DNA of 64,000 nt from Pontederia crassipes (taxonomy: Eukaryota > Streptophyta > Magnoliopsida > Commelinales > Pontederiaceae). The stretch covers positions 42,745,909 to 42,809,908 of the forward strand of contig CM060184.1 of NCBI GenBank assembly GCA_030549335.1, written 5' to 3'. A program made the position numbers and the translations under genes. Below the pieces are notes generated by a model. It was given only the letters and a program-made list of their open reading frames with translations. It did no database searches and was not told the DNA's origin. How positions within the stretch are numbered: position 1 is the stretch's first letter; each line of letters opens with the position of its first letter. Below are positions 11,237 through 23,529 of this stretch, piece by piece.

Positions 11237-12554
11237 TGTAGGATCAAAAGCACCAAGAAGGGAGTGGTGAATTGGTGTTTTAAAAATTATAACCATTTTC
11301 AGAAGATACGATCACAAGCAAGTAAAAGGCAAGTAAGAAGGATAAAAAATTTAAGAAAGCACGATATGTTGATGAGGTTCGGCCCAACTCCTTAGTTTAT
11401 GTCTCCGCTCCGACTTTTCGACCTCGAGACCGTCGAAGATCCACTAGCTTTCTCTTTTCTTATAGGGAGAGAGTAACCCTTTTTACACCACAATGCCTTC
11501 TAGCTCAAGAGGTAAGGCACACCTCTTCTTATAAGAAGCTCTCAAATTCACTAAACAAGAACACAAGTATTCCCTCAAATTCTCTTTTTACAATGAATGC
11601 TCACACTTGAGAAGTAGAGAAGGGAAGGGATGGTTTGCAAAGTTGAGCTCAAGAAAATGCTTTGGACTTAAAAGGGATGATTTTTCTTACTTGGATGAGC
11701 TTCCTTCCTCTTTTATAGGCTTCTCTTGAAAATATGGTCATCGCAAAAACTTTTAAAAGAGTTGTGCTATCACTTCTGAAATGGTCGCCCGCTTTGATTT
11801 TGAGCGTCCATTTTGAACAGAAACTAACTGTTGCACCTTTTGTCGTATGCCCTGCAGTCGATCGTTAAAATTTCGATCATCCATTTTGTGAACAAAAATA
11901 GTCGTTCCATTTGTCTTTTCTACGTGGTAGTCCATTGGCAGTAGTCTGTAGAGAAAGTAGCCATTATCGTTTGTCTTTACTGCCCAGACCGGTCATCCAA
12001 AAATGTTCCAATCGTCCATTTTAAAAATGTTGATTTCTCATATATTAGCGATCGTTGTAAAAGATTTTTGGTTGTTCGTATGATACATTGCCTTTTGAAC
12101 TTGATATCCAGAATCGAAAAAATACTAATTTCTCGGACATTAGCGATCATTGTAGAAGCTTTACGATCGTTCGTCTAATACATTATTTTTTAACTCGACA
12201 TTCGGAACGGTCGACTGAAACTCTTTCAATCATCTGATTTAAAAATATTGATTTCTCGAACATTAGCGGTCGTTGTAGAATCTTTTTGGCCATCCGTTTG
12301 ATATCTTGCCTTTTGATCTTGACATCCATAATGGTCGATCGAAACTCTTTCGGTCATCCAATTTAAAAATGCCTATTTCTCGGACATTAGCGTTCGTTCG
12401 GTATCAATTTTTGATCGTCTATTATATCTCTAGTGGATATTTTGGTCGTCCATTTTAACTATAGTAATCATAGGTCGATCTTTTCTTTTAAAAAATATTT
12501 AACATGTTCAAGCTAACACTTCAAGCATCATCGAAAATGGTCTTTGGACCAACA
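11237..12554 (-). mobile_element. solo LTR, same family as 4149-5520, inverted
   Basis: On the minus strand it begins TGTTGGTCCAAAGACC (12554 downward) and ends TTTTGATCCTACA at 11237. Flanking pentamers ATTCG (11232-11236) and TTTCG (12555-12559) agree at four of five bases. No primer site follows the 3' end. Its 3' part aligns with 5140-5520 in reverse complement, including the shared stretch around GAGGTCGA and CCTCATCAACA. It carries its own recurring words around GATCGTT and TTAGCGATC. It interrupts sequence with GCGTCG-type subterminal words on both sides, so it inserted into the CACTA element. Confidence 0.65.
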
Positions 12555-12559
12555 TTTCG

Positions 12560-14219
12560 GCACGGAATAATAAATTAAAAGAAATAAGATTTGACGTGAT
12601 GCTAAGTTAGCACTGAATTGACTCTAAATCAGCGTCATAGATATAAGCGACGCTAACTAAATGCTATAGTGAGATATATATGCAGATATTGTAAGTTTAT
12701 ATTCAAATAGGTTCATATTTTAATGTTATATTATATTATAAGTGCACATATTATAAGTCTATATGTGTATATATGTATGGGTTCAATTTTAATGTTCCCT
12801 ACCTCACTTTGTTCCTTATCTTTTACAACATGAGATCTCCATCCGATAATTCATAATTGAATCTCTCAAATAATTTATCACAGTTGGATGAAGATCTGAT
12901 GGTGAAGAAAATAGGGAACAATGTAAGGTAGGGCATCCTTCATTACATATTTTAAGTCTATATGTGTATATATATGTGTTTGTGTCTGTATAAGCAGGGC
13001 CGGACCTACGACCCTAGACATAATGTGTGCAAAATATAGTTTTATATTTACAGTAATTAAATATAAAATTAAATAAAGCCTAAACATGTGTATTATGCAT
13101 CCTAATCATATTTTATGTCATGAATGTTATGTGAATTATACTCATTAGTTGACTAATGAGTGAGACTATAAAAATTAATAAAAGCAGATATAGGTAGAAA
13201 AATATGTGGTAAATAAATTAAATATTCCTTCTTCTTTTCATTAAGTAAATAAATATGGAAGATTAAAAAAATTAGTCAAGAAACAACTTCTAATATTTCA
13301 GAATATAGTAGATTATATATGGTTCAATTATAAAATATTTATGATGATAAAGCTATAATATTAGTACCTAATGAAAAAAAAAAGAAATTAATGGGGTCAA
13401 TTGACCCCACTTACTTCTATGTAGGTTCGCCCTTGTGTATAAGTATATATATGTTATGTATATGTATGTGTATATGTATATAAAGTAGCAACGCAACATG
13501 GCATTGCTAATGCGACGCAAAAGTCTCTAATTAGCGACAACTTAGGGTTGGCACTGCATCACAATGATGCGACATCGACAAAGCGTCAGGAGTTTGTGAC
13601 GCTAAATTGACACGATTGGGGCTCTACATTAGCGTCAACATGTTATCCGACGCTAAAGAGATGCTAATTGGCACCGCTTTAGCGCAGACATGTGGCGTGA
13701 CACTATGTGGATTCTACGTTGATGTCATCGCTTCTCTACAGTGGTGCTAATAAAAAATTTATCTTCTTTTGTAAGAAATCATGTCACTTAGTTCAAGCCT
13801 CATAATTCCATGATTAAGAATATAAAATTAATTTATCTATATTTTGTATATACAATATAATGACATGCGTGCATACACAACTAGGTATGTGTACTATCGA
13901 TTTCGTCCTTAGCGTCGACTTGGCATCACCGTCCAGGTGACATCTAGCGTCACATCACGTCGGCACCCATACAACGCTACAATATACCACGCATTTTCTC
14001 ATTTTCGCACATGATAATAGTGACAAAATAGTGTCTCGATGGCGCCGCATTTAGCGTCGACATGCTATAACGCTAATGCAATGTTAAATTGAAGCTATGG
14101 GGAGGCAGTTAGCATTTTATTTTGTCGACCCAATGTCGTTGTTATGAAGACACTATTGGCGTCGATGTAGCATCTCATGGTTTTGCGATGCTAATTTGCA
14201 TCGTTATTCACTTGTAGTG
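12560..14219. mobile_element. CACTA (En/Spm) transposon arm, non-coding
   Basis: The right end reads CACTTGTAGTG at 14209-14219, the reverse complement of the CACTACAAG terminus of plant CACTA elements. The preceding 700 bases carry many degenerate words around TTAGCGTCG and GCGACGCTAA in both orientations, as expected for subterminal repeats. Similar words occur left of the solo LTR at 11190-11215, so the arm was longer before that insertion. No left terminus and no transposase are seen. The same subterminal word type occurs next to the CACTA terminus at 42589, so the two probably belong to one family. Confidence 0.6.
12995..13435. mobile_element. hAT-like MITE with perfect 8-bp target duplication
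   Basis: Left end CAGGGCCGGACCTACG, right end (reverse complement) CAAGGGCGAACCTACA: imperfect terminal inverted repeats starting CA, as in hAT elements. It is flanked by TGTATAAG on both sides (12987-12994 and 13436-13443), a perfect 8-bp duplication. It is 441 bp, AT-rich inside and has no coding capacity. It lies inside the CACTA arm and is therefore younger than it. Confidence 0.8.
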
Positions 14220-14610
14220 ATAGGGCACTTATCGTAGCACTGATCTTCCATTGATTATGATGACATAAGTTGTAGTTATTTTGCATGGCATATATCATAA
14301 AGTGAAGATTTCTTCCAATAAAATGAAAGATGAAAAGAAAAAAATGCATTCAAAGATGAAAAGAAATGTTCTATGATGACGATGAAAAAACTGTCCTAAT
14401 GATGATGAATATGGAACAATAATGAATTCATGAAAGGTGTACTCACATAATGATGAAATGAAAGGTGTACTCTCATAATGATGAAATGATTAGTTTCCAA
14501 AGTGAAAGACGAACTATCATATGATGCATATGAATTATCCAACATGTGACCTTTTATCATGGTTAAATATTCTTGTATCAGTACTTAACACATATGTTTG
14601 CTATCCAAAG

Positions 14611-15201
14611 CATGGTTGTCAGACCCGGCCCGGCCAGATCGGTCGGACCGGTGTCCGGGGCCTAAAATGGCCAACGGGTTGGTTGAAACTTGGAGAAGGG
14701 TATGACCCGCTTTGACCCAAATCCGGTCAAAACCCGGGTTCAACCGGCTGACCCGACGGATTTAACAGACCCGGCCGGGTCAATTGTTAAAATGAAAAAA
14801 TGAAACATAAATAAAATTATTAAAACATTTAGACATTATATATATATATAATTTTTTTGAAATTTATATTTTAATGTCCTTTTGTCATATATATAAAATT
14901 TTCACTATTTTTTAATTTATAATTATCTCACAAGAATTTTTTATTTATGTTGATGACTTAATTTATGTTACTTTATTATATTATTTAACCTGAATTATTT
15001 TATTTTACTTCATTATACTATATTTTTTTGTTAAATAAGATATTATATATTAATAATATTATAACAATCTCTTTAACTTATTTTATTCTTTTATTAATTT
15101 ATATTATCCGATCCAACCATCCGATTCGACCCGGTCCAATCGGTCCGACCTGATCCGTTGATCAATCCGAGTCGATAGTCGGGTCGGGTCTTATAACATT
15201 G
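14611..15201. mobile_element. hAT-like MITE with perfect 8-bp target duplication
   Basis: Left end CATGGTTGTCAGACCCGG, right end (reverse complement) CAATGTTATAAGACCCG. Flanks are ATCCAAAG at 14603-14610 and 15202-15209, a perfect 8-bp duplication. GC-rich subterminal parts with CCCGG/CCGGTC words enclose an AT-rich core. 591 bp, non-coding. Confidence 0.8.
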
Positions 15202-15209
15202 ATCCAAAG

Positions 15210-17187
15210 TTGGACTTGAAAGCACTATGATCATATGACACAATAGATATCCCATTCTTCCTATTAACATGAAAGATAAAAAAAATTAAGACTTGTGGCA
15301 ATGGAATGATTCTCTCATGTATTGATCCCCCATAGGTACTTGATATCTTGAGTGGCCAGTTGATGTGTGTGTGTGCGGCGATATTGGTCGAGTAGTGTAT
15401 GTAGATGGATAACTTGTCATTTATGTTATTATGTCATGCCTTTACGAGACACGATATTGTATTATGTGATGTGTATGGGATGATTATGCCATGTGATGTA
15501 TTTGTAATATCGAGTGTGTTTATGGACTTCATATTTCTAGCTTCCGCATTATGTTTTAAAAAATATAATATTTTATTATTTAGTCTTCTATCTACATAGC
15601 ACTCTTATTGATTGTCTTCATCAGTAAAAGGGTCAAGTTATATGAAGAAAGTAACGACCATGAGAGGAGGCTTCGCCAAGTGGGTAGGATAGAATTTTGG
15701 GACGTTAAAGTGTTATAAGAAGAATGAAAGAAGAGTAGACCCTAGATAATAAAAAGGAAACCCAAAGCATTTGAAAGAGGAACCGTCATTTTGGGAGAAC
15801 ATCATGCATTCATGGGGCTCAGATAAATAGCAACGCTAGCGAGCTACGGGTTTATCTTTTGTTATTTCTACATTCTATGTACGAAGTAATTTTACTTTTA
15901 GTTTGGTGAATGATTTTCGATAGGAAGATGAAGGTTGTGATTTTGTTTTTGTTTTTCATGTTTATTTGTAGTTAAAGTAATCCATTGGCGATGAGGACTA
16001 TTAATGGAATGGAACTTCTATCATCTTCGTTTTAGATTTAATGTTATTAGTTATATGATTCTATTTTCAATATTGAGATATTCATGCTGAATTGATTTCG
16101 GTGCCATGCGTCCTATTGCTTGATTAATCATTCTTTTAAAGTTAATGTTTCATATTATATGATCACTTTCCTTCCACCTGTAATAGTTCCTTAATCAGTC
16201 AAGCAATGATTGGAGAGGTTAACCAATTGACATATCCTCTGAAGTACCAATTCAAAAGTTGCCATTAAATCGATTTTCAGATTTTGCTCGAACAAAACAA
16301 GTGAGGGGGAGGGTTATGAAAGCGTCAACAGAAAATTGTGAACTTCCTATTGTTTTAACATGAATTTCAGGTTCCATATATATTTAATTTTCTTTTGTTT
16401 GAAACTCAAGTCTCGAGTCAAGAGAATGAGAATGACATGAATGAGTGCTTTTTTCTTTTTGTGATAATTGGTCACTTATATTTTGCCTCACGACAACTAC
16501 ATTTCAGGAATTTAATTAATTATTGATAGTAGTTTCTTCATAAGAAAATAAAAGGCCATATACTTGGGCTTGTAGTTGTAGTTAGGAGTATAAATGTTAA
16601 AATTTGTCTATAAAAAAGTTTAAGTCAATGTTATTAAAACCTAATTTTCAACTATGAACTGGAGACTGATCCAGTCCAATTCATGTACAAAATCAAAAAT
16701 GAAACTGAGCTGACCAAAAAATGATTCAACTGGTGAAAATCGGTTCAACTACTAAATAAAAAAAATTGGTTCAACTTTAAATGTGATAAAAAATAATAAA
16801 ATAAAGTTAAAATAAGAAATAGAAAGTTATAAAGGAAAGTAAAAAAAAAAGTGTAAATTAAGAACGAGTGAAAGTTAAAAAGAAAATAAATATGAAAAAT
16901 TAATTGGGAGAGAAGAGTTAACGGAAATAGAAAACGGAAGGTATTAAAATGAAAGCAAATAAAAGAAATAAAAGGAAGTAATCCTGATTTATGACAAAAT
17001 AAATTAATATATTATTATAAAAAAATAGTATTGAAGAACAATTAAAAAAATAATATAATTTATCAATACTAATAACTTAAAGCTTATTTAGAAATATTTT
17101 ACTATGAATTATAAGTTATGATTAACGTTTTTTATTCATTATATAATATTAATTATTTTTTATATTTTTAAAATTATTATAAATAAT
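15210..17187. other. no gene recognised
   Basis: AT-rich spacer. The ORF at 15405-15599 has no domain. Around 16625 the sequence CAATGTTATTAAAACC resembles the end of another MITE of the type at 14611, but no matching right end was found. Confidence 0.4.
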
Positions 17188-17192
17188 ATTAT

Positions 17193-19279
17193 TGTAACAA
17201 TTCAAATTTTCGTTAAATAAATATTTTATTTATTTATAATATCTGGAAAATCATTATCTAATATTCGAGAATTATTTAATTTTGAAATTCAAGGAAAATT
17301 GGAAAGTGGTTAAAGAGATAAGAAGAAATTTCAGAGTGATTGGATTTAATTGAGTTGTTATGATAGGAAATTAATTAATCTCGAATTTAATTAAATCTGA
17401 GAAAGTATGATATGATAAATTAGTATTGGATGGCCAAGATTGATTCCAAAAGAGTCCAATGTCTAATAAAATTGAAATCTCAAATTTGCACCTATAAATA
17501 AACATTAAAGGGTGGCTGGAAACTCCTTTTTCTACGAAATAAAATTCTACCCACAAGCCATCTTTTTTCTCTCGTTTGCACGTGAATCGAGGCACCTCCG
17601 AGAACGTGTGGTGGCTGGTTTCGAAGCTTGCATATAGGAGAAGAAGTTCTAGGTGGTGGCCGTGAGTTTCGAAGCGAGGACTGAGAGCAATCGCCGGCCA
17701 AAGTTCGGCGTTTGTGCATATTGTCAGAGAAGGGACTCCAGTTGGTTTTTCAGCCAATTTTAGGTACGTAGAGGAAATCCCTATGTCGTCGATTTTTCGC
17801 GACATGGAACCCTAATCCCTTCTCCTTTGTACCAGGATTCCATTGATATATCATATGCATAGTTTAGATATTGTATGATACAGTTATGATGGTCGGAAAG
17901 TCGCGTCGGAACGCAGTTCCGTTGCCTGACCCGGATTTAGTTGAATTCGGACCGAATTGGATTTAGAACTGGATCGGTTGTCCAACCCAGCCTAGGTTCC
18001 TGTTGACTCGACCCGGGTTCTGGCTTCGGCTCGAATCGGGTCGCGACGTGATTGATTTGGAGGTGAACAGGCCAACTCGACCCGGGTTCACTATACACCC
18101 GGCCGGGGTTTGTTAAAAATGTAAATTGTGATATTTTAGCATAGATAATTGAATAGTTGCTATGATTGCTCCTAAATTGTATTGTTAGCAGATCTGACCT
18201 CATCAAACTTTTATTAGATTTGATTTGAGATTTTCTTCATTGTTACCATATCAGATCCTGTTATCCATCATGTTATTGATCCAATAGTTTTTCTCTAATT
18301 GGGTCCTTGACTCACCTAAAGTAAATCGTTAAATATAGGTCTTTAGGTTAAATAAGATAAAAGATGGACACTGTTAGGTCTCCATGTTCTCCGATTGTCT
18401 CTAAGCCCCCTGGGCTATTATTGTTATAGTATTGTATGGGGCAGATAGTGTACCTAAAGATTTGAGACGTCATCCTTTAGGGAAGCTATGACTGTCATGT
18501 GATGGACATGGTCCTCCACCATCACGAAGTTATTGTTAGCGCTATTATTGGAGGACGGCTTGCCGTGGTTTGATCTTCCACTGGCCTACATGAAAGAGAC
18601 ATGGAGTTTCCTACAATTGGTTGAGCGCTCCCTAATTGAATTGAATTTGAATTGAATTGAATTGAATGGAATTGAACCTTGGTTATTTGAATTTTGGAGT
18701 TGATTGGCTTTGCCTCCGCCTATTGAATAGAATAGGATCAGGCTTAATTGATAATTGATATTAATTGATCCCTTGATCTCTTACCTGATCCCCTTTATTG
18801 ATTCATGGCCTTATTGATATATTGTTATTATTGAGCTCTTCTTATATTGTTCCATCCTATGCTCTGTTGATTATTATTCATTATTGATTTTTTTATTTTT
18901 AAGTACTATTGATCTACTTATTGTTATGGTTAGACCCTACGTACTGAGTATTTTTATACTCATGGGTTTTCTCCTGTATCTGGATTCATGCAGGTGAGAT
19001 GATAGAAAATGGTGATACAGATGGTCAGGCTTGGTGACAGAGATGTTGCACATAATGTAGGATTTAGTCATACTAAATTATTGTATTAGCCTTTAGATTC
19101 TGCATATTTAGTATGGTGGAGTCAGGACGTTTCCAGCTCTTTGATATTATATTGTTAGGAAATCTTATTTCCGCATTAATAGAGTTTATTTTCTGCAAAA
19201 ATCTATTTATATAGAATTGTGTAGCGCCTTTGGGATGACTCTGAGCACGTGATAGTCACGTGGGTCTCGGGGCGTTACA
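17193..19279 (+). repeat. 5' LTR of the chromovirus
   Basis: 2087 bases, TG...CA ends. It aligns with 32481-34664 along its length with many substitutions, and lacks a block of about 95 bases present in the 3' copy near 33420-33515. Its leader part contains CCCGGGTTC-like words. Confidence 0.85.
17493..17500 (+). promoter_or_regulatory. TATA box of the 5' LTR
   Basis: TATAAATA about 300 bases into the LTR. The homologous site in the 3' LTR (32779-32786) reads TGTAAATA, so only the 5' copy keeps a consensus box. Assigned from sequence and position only. Confidence 0.5.
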
Positions 19280-19283
19280 AAAA

Positions 19284-19293
19284 GTCTCAGAGC
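19284..19293 (+). other. primer binding site, initiator-tRNA-Met type, degenerate
   Basis: GTCTCAGAGC starts four bases after the LTR end; plant retrotransposons primed by tRNA-iMet have TGGTATCAGAGC here. One base inside the core differs and the first bases are lost. Confidence 0.6.
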
Positions 19294-19439
19294 CTAAGGA
19301 AAAGCACTTCTTAACTATCTCTAAATAGATAGAATTGAGTCTATGTGCAACTGTCACGAGCAACCACTGCAACCATCAAATAAGGTCAAGTAAGTATTAT
19401 ATTGTTATATGGATTATGGTACTCACACTAATAGAATTT

Positions 19440-20531
19440 TCTATTGTTATGTTGGAGCAGCTGCTATGGCCTTTCTGGATCATGTCCCACGGGCCCCTAG
19501 GAGTGGATCGCAACGGGCCCTCCAGCAGACCCAAGCCTCATAAGCTAGTGAGCGGCAAATCCAAGGTCCTCAAATCAATGGACATCAGGAGGAACAGTTG
19601 CGGCAGAGATTTGTGCCTCATGGACCTCACTCTGCTCACACTGCATACTCTCACCCCGAGAGTTATATGTGACAGCATGCTCAGGATAGCAAGGACACAG
19701 TCGAAAGGTTCCTAAAGTTGCAACCTCCTCAATTTGATGAGAATGATGACTTTGAGGATGCTGAGTGTTGGATCGAGGAGATTGAGCAGATCTTCCTCAG
19801 AATGGACTACGGTGAGGACCGCAAACTGATTTATACTAGTCGTAAACTAAAGGGTGAAGCCAGCTAAGCTGACAACGTTCTCAAGGCAAGATCATGTCAC
19901 CTGGGAGGATTTCAAAAAGGCATTCAGAAATAGATTCATCCATGCCTATGAGAGGGGCAGGAGACAAAAGGAGTATCTCACGCTGCAGTAGGGCAACCTA
20001 ACAATTAAGCAGTACCTGACCAAGTTCCTGAACTTGAAAAGGTACTCTACCCTGCAACAGACGAAATCAGATCGCGTGAAGCGTTGGGTGGATAGCTTGA
20101 AGCCCAGCTTCAGGGAAAGAGTTAAAGGAGGGAACTGTTAGACTCTCTAATTTGCTGAAAAGTTCTCATATATCTGGAGGATGGTGACCAAGCAGGAGCC
20201 CAACAGCAGCAACAGGCACCTGCAAATCAGTCTCAGCATCAGAATCGTAATAGGGATCGCAGACATGACCGCAGACATAACAATTGTCGTCGCAATGACC
20301 AGAATAGGACAGACCCTATCCCGAGAGGAGGGAGCAGCAGAAGGCCTATAACTTCTGCCATCGATTTCATCCCAGTGAGTGCTACCGGAAGACGGGCGCA
20401 TGTCTGAACTGTGGCAAGGTGGGCCACTTCGTCCGAGAGTGTAAGGAACCAAGACGCGCTGCACCACCTCCTCAGCGCAATAATGAGCCACCGAAGATGG
20501 TGCAAGGCCGAGTCTACAATGTGCGACCTAC
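19440..20531 (+). pseudogene. chromovirus gag remnant, cut by insertion
   Basis: About 19705 onward reads FLKLQPPQFDENDDFEDAEC then WIEEIEQIFLRMDY and RKLKGEAS, the conserved start of the Tekay-type Gag domain. Frameshifts and stops follow. Near 20350-20460 the zinc knuckle is intact in one frame: YRKTGACLNCGKVGHFVREC, the CX2CX4HX4C pattern, followed by a proline-rich tail and QGRVYNVRPT. The reading then stops at the 20532 insertion and resumes at 27709, so gag-protease was split exactly at the target site CCTAC. The start codon is uncertain; an ATG near 19466 is the best candidate. Confidence 0.75.
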
Positions 20532-22295
20532 TGATGCATTGTATTTGTAACAATAAAATTTGATAGCAAGTGCACTAGTCGCTCAAGTAATATAGTAAAA
20601 AGGAGTAAGAGTGTCGAACCCACGAGGAATATTATTAATTCAATATCTGGATTTATAAATTAATAAGAGAGGAAAAACATGAATTTTTGGAAAGAAGTTT
20701 TATGAAATAAAATAAGGAAATTAAGATAAAAATAAGATAATGGTGTTGAAGTTTGGCCTTAGGATGAAAATAGATCAGGATAAATATTTGAATCGTAAAA
20801 GATAAATTTAATCTTTAAAGATGGATTAGAAATTTTCCCAAGTTATTAATTTACAAGATTAACATCACAGAGTCCACAAACTGGTAATTCTGCTATTTAA
20901 TCCGGTAAATCAAACTATCTTAAATTTAATCAAACCTAAAGTCCTACAAACTGGTATTCGTCAGATAAGATTAAAATTAAGATGCATTAATATGAAAATC
21001 CTAGACTATTAATCACTTCACAAACTGGTTAGATTAACAGACCACATAAACTTGATTCTCCACACACTAGTTATCAAATTTATGTCAATTATTAATTTCA
21101 CATAAAATCAATTAATTCAATTAATGAATTCTGAAATCAAATAATCCACAAACTGGTAAGTACTCAATTCAGAAATCTAAGTAATTAAATTAAAAGCATT
21201 AAGCACAATTAACTAATTGATCAAAAAAGATTAAAATAAATAATATAGGGTCCAAATAGTTTCCCTTCAATAATAATCTCCTAACATGAAATAAATAAAA
21301 ATATGGAGTTCATCCTAGAAATTCTGGAGAGATAATAACAAAATAATAATAATTGGAAGAATTACATCCAAATAGATAAAAGTCGAAGCTTCGGATCATG
21401 GGCAGGCAGTCGGGCAGCCTCTCAGACTTGATCAGGGTCGCGATCAACCTCCAGCCGTCGCACCTCTCTCCTCTTGGTCGTAGCCTGCAGAGCTCACGAC
21501 TCGCCGTGGAAGAATCCTGAACTTTAGAGCACCAATTGAAACGATGAATTCTTCACGTATTTATAGGGTGCGGACGGCCTTCAATTTGATCTCGGCCGTA
21601 ACATCGTACGGTTGACTTTAAAATTATAAGATAAACTCAGCCAAAGATAAATCCTTTTATCATTACGCCCAAAGATAAATCTTTCTTATCTTTACACCTT
21701 CATATATCTTGTTACGCCCAAAGATAAACTCGGCCAAAACAGAGAATCAAATCTTGTTACGCCCAAACAATTTTATCTTTACACCTTCATATATCGGCCA
21801 AACGGATGATTTCATTACCATTACCCCCTCCAAATCTCGGCCGTAAGAAATTATTTTATCTTTACTCCCAAAGAGATAAACCCTTTTACTCCCTTCGAAT
21901 TTTGGCCGTAAGGAAAGAAATTAATCTTGTTACGCCCAAAAGATAAAATCATTTAATTGTTACTCCTTTTGAATCTCGCCCAAAATGACTTGGGTGTAAA
22001 GCCAAATCTCGGCCGTAATGATGAATTCTTTATCCTAATCTCGGCCGTAATGATGAATTCTTTGAAATTTTGGCCGATACAGCACAATGCATTTTAATCT
22101 CGATTTTTCCTGCAAAATAATTATCAAAATATAGTTAATCCATCCACAATTAAAATATTCAGAAAATTTAATAATAAAAATTGATAAATCCGGAATTACG
22201 ATTAAAAGTGACTAAAAATGATGCATGCCATGATCAAATTACAGAAAATTTAATTAAAATAATTAACTAAAATATGTTATATTTTGCATGCATCA
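20532..22295 (-). repeat. 3' LTR of the non-autonomous element
   Basis: 1764 bases. It is longer than the partner LTR (1732) by exactly one 32-base direct duplication of an ATCTCGGCCGTAATGATG-containing unit near 21998-22060. It contains several CGGCCGTAA words. Confidence 0.85.
21558..21565 (-). promoter_or_regulatory. TATA box in 3' LTR
   Basis: TATAAATA on the minus strand, in the context CACCCTATAAATACG. The same site is conserved in the 5' LTR. Confidence 0.5.
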
Positions 22296-22333
22296 AACTC
22301 CCCCAACTTAAAGTCTTGCTTGTCCTCAAGCAA
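22296..22333 (-). promoter_or_regulatory. polypurine tract with adjacent hairpin
   Basis: Directly next to the 3' LTR the minus strand reads CTTTAAGTTGGGGGAGTT, a polypurine tract. Just upstream of it is TTGCTTG-AGGA-CAAGCAA (22333-22316), a perfect 7-base stem with a 4-base loop. The TTGAGGACAAGCAA sequence before the polypurine tract is widespread in Tat/Athila-type elements. Confidence 0.7.
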
Positions 22334-22649
22334 AAATTCAAAGCAAGGCTCAAGAAAGTTCCATCATAGCCTCCACATTGTCAACTGACTAATTTTCTCA
22401 CAAAATTCTTCTGCACACCTACTACTAGCATCTTATCATTTTCCATGCACTTAGCTTCATAGAGGTTCTGAATGCTACACAAATTTAAACAATCTCAAAT
22501 TCAGCCTTGTGAAAAAAATAAATTGTCTATCAAATAATAGCATTAATATTGAACACATAAGTACTAATTGAGCTTAAAACTTTTTCTTTTTCTTTTCATT
22601 TTTCATCTTTATTTTTAATCATTTTAAAAGTTCTAATCTTCAAGCAGGA

Positions 22650-22930
22650 TTGCACAAGGAAGTCCATGTAGCGGGCTTTGGACTGATGACTCCCAGACCA
22701 GATGGTCTTAGGGCAACAGGTGATAAAGCACCCCTCGAGTTTACTTGCCCGAACAACCAAGGTTCTGAATGAAGAGTTCGAACTTAGCCATGATTCAGTA
22801 CTCATGTGCTTCTCCATATTCCACAAGATGGTCCATGTAGCAGGTTTTCGATCGACGGATCCCAGAGCAGTTGCACTTAGGTCGCCAGGCATGAACCCCT
22901 ACGGATCTAATTACTCGAACACACCTTGGT
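22650..22930. repeat. diverged tandem duplication in internal region
   Basis: Two units of about 130 bases: one around GTCCATGTAGCGGGCTTTGG (22661) and one around GTCCATGTAGCAGGTTTTCG (22829). Each continues with a GACT/GATCCCAGA stretch, a TTAGG stretch and ends at ACC(A)AGG/ACCTTGG. Open frames here on both strands have no known domain. Confidence 0.55.
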
Positions 22931-23398
22931 TTCGGATAACACTTTTGTACCTACACATAACTTTATTCTTTTTTTTTTATTTGTTTGTTGGGGTTTAACT
23001 AACCCTTCTTTTTTATAAGCTCAAAAAGTACTTGATATGGTCAATAAGAAGGCTACTACTATCAAGACTTAAAAAGAAATAAAAAGGCATGAATATGATT
23101 TTGTCGTCTAGTCATTCATAATTCTACTTAGCATAGGCACACAGTCTATAAGTTTGATACTGAAGTAACAAGTGATAAGAAAGAAAAGTATTTAAATTTC
23201 ATCAATTAACGACATGTCTTTGAACTTCTACTAAAAGATAATTAAAACAATAAGACGAAAGTTAATAAGATGGTAGCAAAAATAAATGCATGCAATGGTA
23301 TTTTTTAGAAAATTTTCAAAATTTTCAATTTTTTTTTTTTACAAATAGATGCAAATATAAGCAAATAAAAAGAAAGAAACATGCAATGCATGAAATGC

Positions 23399-23437
23399 AA
23401 ACTCCCCCAAGCTTGAACCAGACACTGTCCTCAGTGT
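23399..23437 (-). promoter_or_regulatory. second polypurine tract plus hairpin module
   Basis: The minus strand reads AAGCTTGGGGGAGTTT, closely like the polypurine tract at 22296. Upstream of it is ACACTG-AGGA-CAGTGT (23437-23422), a perfect 6-base stem with the same AGGA loop but a different stem sequence from the first module. Confidence 0.55.
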
Positions 23438-23529
23438 TAAGCCAGCAAGGGAAAGTGAAAAGATAATATAGAAAAGCTAACGAAATAAAAATAAAGAAAA
23501 GAAAAAAAATACAACCGGATTTATTGTCG

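Noticed and set aside
19335-19715. 126-codon frame taken as gag start
   Set aside because: Its N-terminus lies in the leader and the conserved Gag motif begins in another frame near 19705.
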